Shown: one piece after another, positions 7,442-14,962 of the stretch
How the letters are laid out: each line of letters opens with the position of its first letter
Position numbering within the stretch: position 1 is the first letter of the stretch
Position numbers and translations under genes: made by a program
Notes under the pieces: generated by a model
Seen by the model: the letters and a program-made list of their open reading frames with translations, nothing else
Told to the model about the DNA's origin: nothing
Database searches by the model: none
Source: JBFFSQ01 sp041572275
GTDB lineage: Bacteria > Pseudomonadota > Gammaproteobacteria > SZUA-229
Direction: 5' to 3'
Assembly: GCA_041572275.1 (NCBI GenBank)
Contig: JBFFSQ010000015.1
Location: 1 to 29,094 of the forward strand
DNA length: 29,094 nt

Positions 7442-7772
7442 AAATATTTCCTAAGTATGTTGTTTCAATGACTTATAAAACGTCTCTAACTCGTAAAGGG
7501 TTCCATTTTTTTTATATTTTCCTGAATAATGTTATTAGCCTACTTGCTGGAGCCATGCTCAGCTTGCTGAAAGGCTGTCGTAGCGGCTTTGTAGGCCAGG
7601 GCAAGTCGAGTCCATCAACATAAACTTTACTCTTCATTTGAAAGCTGCGTACTATATGTGGATCGTTTGTGACTATTATTTGTTCACTGATGACTGTCTG
7701 GATATTGAACGGGTTCACACATTACACAGGGATTAATACGCCCTTCATCAATAAGGAGGTTAACCAGGCCCC
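7442..7772. other. Intergenic region, 331 bp
   Basis: It holds the ECF-type promoter of the minus-strand gene at its left end and the ribosome site AAGGAGGT of the plus-strand gene at its right end. A 68-codon minus-strand frame (7512-7718) has no ribosome site and no recognisable product, so I do not call it a gene. I see no terminator or RNA gene in the remainder. Confidence 0.5.
7476..7510 (-). promoter_or_regulatory. ECF-sigma-type promoter of the small secreted protein gene
   Basis: The minus strand reads AAAAATGGAACC (ending at 7499), then CGTTTTA at 7482-7476, with 17 bases between GGAAC and CGTT. Transcription would start near 7470, leaving a leader of about 30 bases. The -35 block, spacing and -10 block are the same as those before the putative small RNA at 6823-6905, while the spacer sequences differ. 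Confidence 0.6.
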
Positions 7773-8297
7773 ATGCTTGCTCAATTACTTCGAAAATATT
7801 CCACTAAACTTCCACCTCATATCATGCGCCGGCTTGGCAATCTGTGGCTTCCATTCTGGGGGGCGGGTATTTCGATTGATCATGTCAGTGCGGATTACCG
7901 GGAAATCCATGTTCAGATGAAACTGCGGTGGTATAACCGTAACTATGTCGGAACACATTTCGGTGGTTCCATATATGCCATGACGGATCCCTTTTATATG
8001 ATGATGCTGATCAATAATTTAGGACGGGAGTATATTGTCTGGGATAAGGGTGCCCATATTGAATTTCTTAAACCCGGCCGGGGTATGGTCCGTGCCCATT
8101 TTGTTTTAAATGCTGAGCAGATTCAGTCTATTAAAAACACGGTTGATCAGGAGGGTAAATACATATTTGATCTTCCGGTGGATGTGCTCAGTGAGTCTGA
8201 TCAGATAGTGGCTTCGGTGAACAAGACATTGTATGTCAGGCGTAAACATGTGTTAGCGACCGAAGCTGATGGAGTTGCTGGAAGGAAGCAGCATTGA
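7773..8297 (+). CDS. DUF4442 / hot-dog-fold thioesterase-like protein
   Basis: Protein of 174 residues resembling the DUF4442 branch of the hot-dog superfamily (PaaI/YiiD-like). The characteristic part is VQMKLRWYNRNYVGTHFGGSIYAMTDPFYMMML (about residues 47-79), with HFGGS at the position where hot-dog thioesterases place the helix that enters the barrel, and GAHIEFLKPGRGMV. A role in acyl-CoA or acyl-thioester handling is therefore likely, but the substrate is unknown. AAGGAGGT lies about twelve bases before the start. The gene is monocistronic, facing the convergent YbaK-type gene. Confidence 0.85.
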   Translation: MLAQLLRKYSTKLPPHIMRRLGNLWLPFWGAGISIDHVSADYREIHVQMKLRWYNRNYVGTHFGGSIYAMTDPFYMMMLINNLGREYIVWDKGAHIEFLKPGRGMVRAHFVLNAEQIQSIKNTVDQEGKYIFDLPVDVLSESDQIVASVNKTLYVRRKHVLATEADGVAGRKQH

Positions 8298-8352
8298 ACG
8301 AAAGACCTCCCATGGAAGGAAGGTCAATCAGTGTTAATGAATACAGAAGTGA

Positions 8353-8820
8353 TTAATGCACACAAATATTGCCATGCTGAGTATTTTTCATCAGTTTGCG
8401 AAATGCACTACCATTTACATGTATCAGTTCTTCATGGTTCCCGGCTTCAAAATAGACATCGGCACAGTCGTCAAGACTGTAATCGACAATTGTTTCCATG
8501 CCATACGCAGGACCTATGGGGGGGATTGCTCCCAGGTCGCAATCTTTAAACAACCGTCCCAGTTCTGCTTCAGTAGCCAGACCGACATTTCGTCCCAGTA
8601 ATTTATTGAGTTCCCTGATTTTTACATGCTTGGTGGCTGGAATAACGGCCATGATATAACCCTTGTCGTCTTCTAAAATGACTGACTTGGCCATATTATC
8701 CCCTGGGACTTTGGTTGAGCGTACTGTGTTCAGGCTGGAAAACGTATAACGATGAGGCATTTTGTCATAAGCGATGCGGTTTTCAGACAGGTACCTTACC
8801 AGTGTGGTTGCCATTTGCAT
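8353..8820 (-). CDS. YbaK/ProX-type aminoacyl-tRNA deacylase domain protein
   Basis: Single-domain member of the YbaK/aminoacyl-tRNA synthetase-associated family, 155 residues, which hydrolyses mischarged aminoacyl-tRNA in trans. Visible landmarks are MAKSVILED (the family's conserved Lys is residue 45), the strand GYIMAVIPA, and the loop GAIPPIGPAYGM (about 97-108), which corresponds to the GxxPPxG substrate loop. The start is well placed: GGGAGG lies six bases before the ATG. The family is clear; which tRNA it edits is not. The convergent gene upstream of its stop ends about 55 bases away. Confidence 0.88.
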   Translation of the reverse strand: MQMATTLVRYLSENRIAYDKMPHRYTFSSLNTVRSTKVPGDNMAKSVILEDDKGYIMAVIPATKHVKIRELNKLLGRNVGLATEAELGRLFKDCDLGAIPPIGPAYGMETIVDYSLDDCADVYFEAGNHEELIHVNGSAFRKLMKNTQHGNICVH

Positions 8821-8871
8821 GATGAACCTCCCGATCAGAGATCATTGAATGACAGCTTACTTATTCAACTA

Positions 8872-8894
8872 TGCTTTTTTTGCTTAAAAAAGCA
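8872..8894. repeat. AT-rich inverted repeat between two minus-strand genes
   Basis: TGCTTTTTT and AAAAAAGCA form a nine-pair stem around a short loop. The site lies downstream of the MoaB/CinA-like gene and upstream of the YbaK-type gene on the minus strand. It could be a weak terminator or part of the promoter region; there is no separate T-run after the stem. Confidence 0.3.
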
Positions 8895-8964
8895 ATAGTA
8901 AAGTAAATAAATATTTTCTGGATAAGTCTGGTTGGCTTCGAAATCGTGTCAATTTACTGATATC

Positions 8965-9708
8965 TCAGGCTGTTTCCGTAAAGGTGTACTGATGTTGAGT
9001 CAGCAAGGCTTTAAGCTCATCTAGCGCAGTTTCGGTGTCTGCTTTGAGGCCGCGAAGGCCGAGTTCCAGCTCTCGGCGGTTATTCGGAAGGAAACGTGGC
9101 AGGCTAGAGAGCTTTACAGTGGGGTGTTGATCCTGAAAGTCGCTCATTAGATGAATCAGTCTGCTTTCATGGGCATTGTCCAGTGTGAGTATTTTCTGAA
9201 TCGGTTTTTCCATCTTTAAATTTGAGTAGAGCGTATCTAGCACCCATTCCATCATCGGCCAGGCCATTTCCGGGAAGCCAGGTAGACAATGGATATGATT
9301 GACCGAGAAGCCTGGAATACGATTATAGGGATTGGGTATGATGCGTGCCGTCTCTGGAATATCGGCCATGAGGATTCGATTGGGGTAGGCCTCTTCACCG
9401 AATTGTGCTTCGATTTCGCTGATTGCATCAGGGTGTGGTTTGATGGCCTGTTTCAGTGCCATCGCAACGGCCTGACGTGTACGGTCATCGTGGGTGGCAC
9501 CGATGCCACCAAAACTGAAACAGATGTCTCCACTGGTGTTAATTTCCCGAAACTGTTGAGTTAACAGCTTGTCATCATCACCACAGTAACGTACCCACGC
9601 TAGCTCCAGGCCACGCGTTGCCAGGGTTTTGATAGCATGGGATAAATGTTTGTCCTGGCGTCGTCCGCTCAGGATTTCGTCACCAATGATGATCAGGCCT
9701 ATAGACAT
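8965..9708 (-). CDS. MoaB/CinA-like molybdopterin-binding domain protein
   Basis: Protein of about 247 residues with a MoaB/MogA-type (MoCF-binding) domain as found in CinA. The start is set at MSIGLIIIGDEILSGR, the standard beginning of the family. CFSFGGIGATHDDRTRQAVA (about 59-78) is the GG(I/L)GxTxDD motif, and LPGFPEMAW (about 144-152) matches the CinA LPGVPxEM segment. The C-terminal amidohydrolase domain of full CinA is absent. The frame is open 50 codons upstream to another ATG at 9858, but those residues do not resemble the family. The protein may bind a pterin or nucleotide; the biological role of these stand-alone proteins is unsettled. Upstream lies a small gene on the same strand. 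Confidence 0.87.
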   Translation of the reverse strand: MSIGLIIIGDEILSGRRQDKHLSHAIKTLATRGLELAWVRYCGDDDKLLTQQFREINTSGDICFSFGGIGATHDDRTRQAVAMALKQAIKPHPDAISEIEAQFGEEAYPNRILMADIPETARIIPNPYNRIPGFSVNHIHCLPGFPEMAWPMMEWVLDTLYSNLKMEKPIQKILTLDNAHESRLIHLMSDFQDQHPTVKLSSLPRFLPNNRRELELGLRGLKADTETALDELKALLTQHQYTFTETA

Positions 9709-9878
9709 GGTATTCACTTTATCTTTGTCACGGGGGCTAAATATACAAAGAATAGGCTCTGGATGCTCGGGCAAATTGTGTCTTAAGGTGTGACATTCAA
9801 TCTTTGCCGGGTTGTGATTGCGTAGCTGACAGGCATATTGGTTTATTGCCCGAGCCATCCAGATAGAAAGTCCAGGGT

Positions 9879-10064
9879 TTAGTTGATCAGATGTTCGTCA
9901 GCTGTGGTTTCGAATGGGTCGCTTTCGCAGTAAACACCAAAATACTGGGCTGATCGTTCCAGGAAATTAAACCGTACCAGCTCATCGACCTGGATTCCCA
10001 TGATAAATTGATTGTTTTGTGATTCGGCTTCACGAGTTGACAACAGGGGCTCATTGAAAGTCAT
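9879..10064 (-). CDS. Small hypothetical protein, 61 aa
   Basis: Acidic soluble protein of unknown family (MTFNEPLLSTREAESQ...). A good ribosome site, GAGGAAA, stands about five bases before the ATG, so I regard it as a real gene although short. No signal peptide, membrane segment or metal motif is visible. It is upstream of, and possibly co-transcribed with, the MoaB/CinA-like gene. Its promoter region carries a notable imperfect palindrome (10103-10131). Confidence 0.65.
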   Translation of the reverse strand: MTFNEPLLSTREAESQNNQFIMGIQVDELVRFNFLERSAQYFGVYCESDPFETTADEHLIN

Positions 10065-10102
10065 AGTGTTTCCTCGTTTGTTGGTTGAATTCGGATCGTT
10101 CG

Positions 10103-10131
10103 CAATTCCCGACTAAAATAGTCAGGAATTG
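10103..10131 (-). promoter_or_regulatory. 29-bp imperfect palindrome next to a promoter
   Basis: The arms CAATTCC-GACTA and TAGTC-GGAATTG are separated by three bases, with one mismatch pair inside the stem. On the minus strand it begins two bases after a TATACT-like -10 element (10133-10138), i.e. it covers the expected transcription start of the 61-residue protein gene. This is the position of a repressor operator or of a 5'-end RNA hairpin. Confidence 0.5.
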
Positions 10132-10289
10132 TTAGTATAGGGACCTTGTAATGAAATAAAACACAGTTTTTGTGGTGAATAAGGTGTTTTTTGGTCAAAA
10201 AGTAATGCAAATGGTGTGTTCACGCCGGTACTGGAGTGATCAGCTGTAGGCATGTGGTTTTTAGGGAAAATACTTGATTTAGCGCAATA

Positions 10290-10318
10290 TTGATTCTTTT
10301 TAGCTGTGCATATTTATA
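10290..10318 (+). promoter_or_regulatory. Sigma-70-like promoter of the gene at 10351
   Basis: TTGATT (10290-10295) and TTTATA (10313-10318) are separated by 17 bases. Transcription would start near 10325, about 25 bases before the ATG at 10351. Confidence 0.4.
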
Positions 10319-10350
10319 TATTAACAGGCTGTAAATCAGGGATAAGACAG

Positions 10351-10905
10351 ATGGAAAAACAACATCAGAGCGGCGATTTATTACAGACGCTTAAACAGTT
10401 GTTCAGGCGGTTTTTTATGCTGGACCTGGACCGACGTATTCACTCTTACCATCAAAGCGCGAATCCCCATCGTAGTCAGCATATTAATAAATCCCTGAAT
10501 AAGCAGATTGATGCACTGGTCGCGTCATCATCAAAGCAGTCTACTATATCCACCAGGCCAATGACTGATGATCAACCTCAGCGCGATAGTCAGTTACCGC
10601 CTCAAGAACAGAAAGTACAACCCGTAGTTAGTTCAGTGACTCAGGTAGGGCATGATTATTTTGAGAGCCATCCTGTGCACCGGGATGAAGCCCCCTGTAT
10701 GGGCGATCAACTGAAGGAGAGTGCCTGGTCACATTTACATTCAGCACTCTTATATGCACGCCAAGGTGATGCGGGACGTGCCAAACTGCATGCGGATATT
10801 GCTCATCAGGCATTGAAGGAAGCTGCTCATTACCTGTCTGAAGAGGAGTATGAAACGCTGTCAAACAAGCTTGAAGAGGCATTAGCTGAGCACCAGCCAC
10901 ATTGA
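10351..10905 (+). CDS. Hypothetical protein with disordered centre and helical C-terminus
   Basis: I chose the ATG that gives MEKQHQSGDLLQTL, preceded by AGGGATAAG; a start 15 codons upstream lacks support. The protein has 184 residues. An N-terminal helix (LLQTLKQLFRRFFMLDLDRRI) is followed by a Ser/Gln/Pro-rich, probably disordered linker (about 45-120). The C-terminus is helical and resembles a helical hairpin (WSHLHSALLYARQGDAGRAKLHADIAHQAL..., about 125-180), with spacing reminiscent of a TPR-like pair. No signal peptide or catalytic motif is seen. The function is unknown. Confidence 0.65.
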   Translation: MEKQHQSGDLLQTLKQLFRRFFMLDLDRRIHSYHQSANPHRSQHINKSLNKQIDALVASSSKQSTISTRPMTDDQPQRDSQLPPQEQKVQPVVSSVTQVGHDYFESHPVHRDEAPCMGDQLKESAWSHLHSALLYARQGDAGRAKLHADIAHQALKEAAHYLSEEEYETLSNKLEEALAEHQPH

Positions 10906-10925
10906 TGAGTTGAGAGCATTGACCG

Positions 10926-11675
10926 TTACTGGACAATTTCAACAATGACTGTGGCGTCTTCCATCAGGACATCGTATACATAGCCGAATCCAAAATCACG
11001 ATTGAGCTTAATCACTCCCTCGGCTACCACCACATCGCCAAGACTCACCCTGCTGTTAGTGGTGATAGTAAGATCTCCCTCGCCACTGGAATCACGTATA
11101 TGAATCCAGTCTTTACCCAGTACCTGGCGGGTATATTTAACAATTTTGCCACGTACCTTGACGCTCTGATCTGACAGGCTTGATTTCTGTTCCAGGATTT
11201 CGGCAATCGTTTTACCGCCATCGATTGGCGCTATATCGATATCCAGCTTGACTGTTGATGGCGTGCTCAGTTTGTTATGAGGTTGCTGGATATTGGTGGC
11301 AGCATTCGTCGGCTCTCCCAGTTTGTCGACAAAATACAACACATCGAAATCACGGTTTAATGATTTACTATGAAAGTTACGCATTGGCATACGTTGGCTG
11401 ATGCTGAGCACTTCACCGACCTGTACCGTGCTGGTTGGCCCTGCGGCCCAGACTGTTTCTGTGCCCGTATCAATGTGAACATAGGTGTAGCCGCCCGCAG
11501 ACATGGTTTCAATGACAGTTCCGCTATAACTGGCGATTTCTGTAGAAGCTTCAGGAGTAGTTTGAGTGTTACTGGCTACGTTGGTCTCAGCTGGAGTCTC
11601 GTTTGTATCCTGGCAGGCTGTCATCAGGCTGAAACATAACAGGTAGGGCAGTAGTCGGTTGACGTTCAAATTCAC
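10926..11675 (-). CDS. Lipoprotein with OB-fold domains (NrfJ-like)
   Basis: A GTG start with GGAG seven bases upstream. The signal peptide ends in the lipobox LMTAC, with Cys21 as lipidated residue, so the protein is anchored in the envelope. After a Thr/Glu-rich linker comes a first domain (about 51-115: GTVIETMSAGGYTYVHIDTG, VWAAG), which resembles the NrfJ-type domain. A second OB-fold (about 155-245) includes VKVRGKIVKYTRQVLGKDWIHIRD and TITTNSRVSLGDVVVAEG. OB-folds bind nucleic acid or other ligands; for a lipoprotein outside the cytoplasm a ligand or protein partner is more likely. No operon partner is present. Confidence 0.83.
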   Translation of the reverse strand: MNLNVNRLLPYLLCFSLMTACQDTNETPAETNVASNTQTTPEASTEIASYSGTVIETMSAGGYTYVHIDTGTETVWAAGPTSTVQVGEVLSISQRMPMRNFHSKSLNRDFDVLYFVDKLGEPTNAATNIQQPHNKLSTPSTVKLDIDIAPIDGGKTIAEILEQKSSLSDQSVKVRGKIVKYTRQVLGKDWIHIRDSSGEGDLTITTNSRVSLGDVVVAEGVIKLNRDFGFGYVYDVLMEDATVIVEIVQ

Positions 11676-11929
11676 TGAATTACTCCATGGGCAGATATAA
11701 GGGAAGTGCTGAACTAGTGAGTGTCTGGCTATTAGAAGCTACGAGGCATGGTCTGTCAATTGCGGGAGTCATTCTGGCGTGATCTTAACCTGCGATTTTG
11801 TCTGTTATTCAGGTTATGATGTGTGACATATCCACTAGATAGTTATCGATGCTATGACTGATTACATTGATCTGGTTACAAGGGTATTTTCACTACTATC
11901 AATATAACAATAGCTACAGTCGAAAAGTT

Positions 11930-12625
11930 ATGCATATAGTTCTAATTATCGTCAGTATATTATTAATCGCAGGTCTGTTTTTTTTACCTGGTTTTTGGGT
12001 TCGAAGAGTTTTGCAGCAGTATAAACAGCCTGCTGATTTATTCCCCGGTAGTGGTGCTGAGCTGGCGGTCCATTTGCTACAAAAGTTAAATATTTCCAAT
12101 GTGAATGTAGAACAGGCAGAACCTGATCAGGATCATTATGATCCGGTAGCGCGTGTCGTACGTCTGTCGCCGGACAACTACAATGGGCAATCACTGACAG
12201 CTATCACCATTGCTGCTCATGAAGTGGGCCATGCCATGCAACATGCCGCAGGTTACTCCTTGTTTCGCTTTCGTCATCTTCTGGTCTATGTGGCACAGGC
12301 AACTGAAAAGCTTGGCAGTGCAGCACTTATTGCCATGCCTTTGTTTGCTGCAGTGACACGGTCACCGGCTGTGGGTGCTGTGATGCTGGGCTTGGGATTA
12401 TCTGGTATTGCATTTGGTACACTGGTTCATCTGGTGACGCTACCAGTGGAGTGGAATGCCAGCTTTAAACGCGCCTTGCCTATACTAATTGAGGGTGAGT
12501 ATATAACGCCTGTGCAAGCACCTCATGCCCAGCGAATTTTAAAAGCAGCAGCCTTGACCTATGTAGCAGGTTCATTGGCCAGTTTGCTCAACTTATATCG
12601 GTGGATTGCTATTTTAAGGCGCTGA
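11930..12625 (+). CDS. Membrane neutral zinc metallopeptidase (YugP-like)
   Basis: Member of the zinc metallopeptidase family typified by YugP (Zn_peptidase_2). The chosen start gives MHIVLIIVSILL, the first membrane segment; the frame is open 21 codons further upstream with no supporting site. The catalytic motif AAHEVGHAMQHAAGY holds HExxH with His97, Glu98 and His101. The segment LPVEWNASFKRAL downstream matches the family's third-ligand region. Hydrophobic segments at residues 3-20, about 130-175 and the C-terminus place it in the inner membrane. Family length is about 220-235 residues, matched here. The natural substrate is not known. Confidence 0.9.
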   Translation: MHIVLIIVSILLIAGLFFLPGFWVRRVLQQYKQPADLFPGSGAELAVHLLQKLNISNVNVEQAEPDQDHYDPVARVVRLSPDNYNGQSLTAITIAAHEVGHAMQHAAGYSLFRFRHLLVYVAQATEKLGSAALIAMPLFAAVTRSPAVGAVMLGLGLSGIAFGTLVHLVTLPVEWNASFKRALPILIEGEYITPVQAPHAQRILKAAALTYVAGSLASLLNLYRWIAILRR

Positions 12626-12713
12626 TGGTTAAACTGTTAATATCACCTGGGGTAAGGATTGCTGTCATTCTGAAATGCTCTGCCAGGTACTCATCTTATA
12701 GGTCAGATTTGCC

Positions 12714-14090
12714 ATGAATACAGCATTTGATATCCAGGCGCTTAAAAATCTCTTCTACAATTATGTCTGGAAATCAGCCACTGATCAGCGACCTTTCATA
12801 CAGCAACGACTGATTACCAGTTTGCGTATTGGTCATCTAATTATCCGAGACTTGCTGGAAGGTATGATTACGTTACGTGCCATGGGCCTGGTCTATACCA
12901 CTATACTGGCTCTGGTGCCTCTGCTGGCGGTCAGCTTTTCTGTCCTCAAGGGCTTTGGTGTACACAATCAGGTTGAGCCATTATTGCTTAACCTGTTACA
13001 GCCGCTGGGTGAAAAAGGCATCGAGATCAGTCAGCGTATTATTGGTTTTGTGGATAATATCAAGGCGGGTGTGCTGGGTTCGCTCGGGCTTTTGTTGTTG
13101 ATGTATACAGTGGTTTCACTGTTACAGAAAATTGAAAAGTCATTTAATTATACCTGGCGTGTGGAACAGCATCGCCCTCTTGCGCAACGTTTCAGTGAAT
13201 ACCTCAGTATCATTCTGATCGGTCCCGTGCTGTTGTTTTCAGCTCTGGGTATGACAGCATCGGTTTTAAACATGCGCCTGATACAGGAGGCCATGGAAAT
13301 CGAAGCCATAGGTATGTTGATCAGCTTCTTCGCTCATCTCATACCTTATATGCTGGTTATTGCTGCATTCACCTTTGTGTATATCTTGATACCCAACATT
13401 CGAGTGAAATTTAAGTCTGCACTGGTTGGTGCAGTGGTTGCTGGTGTGTTATGGGAAACGACGAGCTGGATTTTCGCCGCATTCATCGTTAACTCAGCAA
13501 AATATACAGCTATTTATTCGGCTTTTGCCAGTATGATTATCTTTTTTATCTGGCTCTATATGAACTGGCTGATATTGCTCATTGGTTGCAGTATAGCGTC
13601 TTATCATCAACAGCCTGCACTCAGAACGCTACGTCCACGAGTAGTTCGGCTCAGTAATCGCATGCGTGAAACCATGTCGTTGACAATCCTGGTACTGGTT
13701 GCTCGGCATTACCATGAACATAAGGCTCCCTGGCACATCGAAACCCTGGCTAAATATATGAATGTGGATATAGATGTCTGTGAGTTGCTGGTGAATCAAT
13801 TAATGGAATCCCATTTACTAGTGGCTACAACAGATACACCGGCGAGCTATTTACCAGCCTATGACCCAGCTACCTTGTCATTAAATGATATTGTGTTGGC
13901 CATACGCGAATTAGGGGAGAGTGATTATCTCGGTTTTGATCGTTTGAAACATGAGCCTGTGGTTGATGAATTATTTACCGATATGGAATCAGCATTGAGC
14001 AGATCATTAAATAACCGTAGTCTGGCAGACCTGATTACATCAGATATACAGACAATTGTGGTGGACACAGGACGCAAACAGTCAGGATGA
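12714..14090 (+). CDS. YihY/BrkB-family inner membrane protein
   Basis: YihY/virulence factor BrkB family protein, formerly annotated as ribonuclease BN. Residues 35 to about 305 carry the hydrophobic family core: MGLVYTTILALVPLLAVSFSVL (about 57-78), GVLGSLGLLLLMYTVVSLLQKIEKSFNYTW and ALVGAVVAGVLWETTSWIFAAFIVNSAKYTAIYSAFASM, with about six membrane segments. The C-terminal 140 residues are soluble and contain a winged-helix-like part (LTILVLVARHYHEHKAPWHIETLAKYMNVDIDVCELLVNQLMESHLL). Transport or envelope roles have been proposed; none is proved here. It follows the metallopeptidase by about 90 bases and may be co-transcribed. Confidence 0.92.
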   Translation: MNTAFDIQALKNLFYNYVWKSATDQRPFIQQRLITSLRIGHLIIRDLLEGMITLRAMGLVYTTILALVPLLAVSFSVLKGFGVHNQVEPLLLNLLQPLGEKGIEISQRIIGFVDNIKAGVLGSLGLLLLMYTVVSLLQKIEKSFNYTWRVEQHRPLAQRFSEYLSIILIGPVLLFSALGMTASVLNMRLIQEAMEIEAIGMLISFFAHLIPYMLVIAAFTFVYILIPNIRVKFKSALVGAVVAGVLWETTSWIFAAFIVNSAKYTAIYSAFASMIIFFIWLYMNWLILLIGCSIASYHQQPALRTLRPRVVRLSNRMRETMSLTILVLVARHYHEHKAPWHIETLAKYMNVDIDVCELLVNQLMESHLLVATTDTPASYLPAYDPATLSLNDIVLAIRELGESDYLGFDRLKHEPVVDELFTDMESALSRSLNNRSLADLITSDIQTIVVDTGRKQSG

Positions 14091-14166
14091 GATGTACGAA
14101 ATTATGATTGGATGCTTATAATCAATATTAATATGCTGCAATTTTATTAAACAGGATGATGAATAC

Positions 14167-14424
14167 ATGAGTGATGAAACAATTCAGGTCAGATCAACAG
14201 AGAATGGTCAAATTATTGACGTTCTGGTTTATTCGAAACATGTTGATCAAATTGATGTGATGCTGGGTGAAGGTATTCACAGTATCAAATGCAGTTTACA
14301 TCCGACACATAATGGAATGGCGTACTCAGGTAATGTGATGGGGCGTGAAATCGTGTATGAAAGGAGTAGGGAGCAGGTACAGGCTGATCTTGATCATGCT
14401 AAACCGTCAACACGTCGACGATGA
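14167..14424 (+). CDS. Small conserved-looking hypothetical protein, 85 aa
   Basis: Soluble, beta-rich small protein. Distinct segments are GEGIHSIKCSLHPTHNGMAYSG and VMGREIVYERSREQVQADLD, ending in a basic tail STRRR. I recall similar unnamed proteins in other gammaproteobacteria, without a function. AGGATGA lies before the ATG. It is the last gene before a strong bidirectional terminator and could be co-transcribed with YihY, which ends 76 bases upstream. Confidence 0.7.
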   Translation: MSDETIQVRSTENGQIIDVLVYSKHVDQIDVMLGEGIHSIKCSLHPTHNGMAYSGNVMGREIVYERSREQVQADLDHAKPSTRRR

Positions 14425-14479
14425 CTGGTGAACGGGCTATATTTTAGGTGTTTTCTGGTATAGCACTGTCGTAAATAGC

Positions 14480-14509
14480 AAAAAAAAGGGACTCGAAAGT
14501 CCCTTTTTT
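14480..14509. terminator. Bidirectional intrinsic terminator
   Basis: GGGACT-CGAA-AGTCCC stem with a tetraloop, flanked by seven A residues on one side and seven T residues on the other. It ends transcription of the small gene at 14167 and of the convergent histone-like gene. Confidence 0.92.
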
Positions 14510-14511
14510 AA

Positions 14512-14751
14512 TTATTTTTTCTTAGCAACACGTTTTTTTCTACGTTTCACTGCTTTTTTCTTTGTAGCTGGTGCAGGTGCTTTAACACTCAGGTTTTCTT
14601 TCATAAAAGCATCTATACGTTTTGCTGTTTCTTTAGTCTGGGCTTTGGTTGCTTGTAAGTTTGCTTTGATATCAACAAGTTTCTGTTTTAAAGAAGCTAG
14701 TGGATCAGATTTTTTTACTGCCTTTTTCTTTGCGCGTTTTTTTACAGCCAT
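14512..14751 (-). CDS. Lysine-rich histone H1-like protein
   Basis: Basic protein of 79 residues. Both ends are Lys/Ala-rich (MAVKKRAKKKAVKKSDP at the start, KKKAVKRRKKRVAKKK at the end), around a helical centre (LASLKQKLVDIKANLQATKAQTKETAKRIDAFMKE). This composition is that of the histone H1/AlgP-like DNA-binding proteins of bacteria. It probably binds DNA or RNA non-specifically. Low complexity makes family assignment weak, but the reading frame is clear and ends in a terminator. Confidence 0.78.
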   Translation of the reverse strand: MAVKKRAKKKAVKKSDPLASLKQKLVDIKANLQATKAQTKETAKRIDAFMKENLSVKAPAPATKKKAVKRRKKRVAKKK

Positions 14752-14826
14752 GTTGTTTACCAGTGTTGTGGGTTATGAAAATGGTATTTTATATATAAAT
14801 GGTTAAAAAATAAACACTTTGCACAT

Positions 14827-14869
14827 GCATTTGCCTGTTAATCGACAGGTAAATGCGCTAAGCGTTAGC
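14827..14869. repeat. Two adjacent hairpins in the divergent intergenic region
   Basis: The first is GCATTTGCCTGT / ACAGGTAAATGC (14827-14856), a 12-pair stem with one G-T pair and a six-base loop. It is followed directly by GCTAA-GCG-TTAGC (14857-14869). They lie between the histone-like gene and the diguanylate cyclase gene, which are transcribed divergently. No other copies were noticed in this window. They may be regulator sites or REP-like elements. Confidence 0.5.
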
Positions 14870-14962
14870 CATTATATTTTATAGAAGAATTTTCTCCACC
14901 TCATCAGACAATTTGCAGTGTATACAGTAAAATAGATTTTCGTCTGATGGTACTGAAATTTA

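Noticed and set aside
7512..7718. 68-codon minus-strand reading frame
   Set aside because: No ribosome site, no recognisable product, and it lies directly upstream of the promoter of the small secreted protein gene. I regard it as chance.
9709..9858. N-terminal 50-residue extension of the MoaB/CinA-like protein
   Set aside because: The family starts at the MSIGLIIIGDEIL strand; the extension has no domain-like features and no ribosome site.
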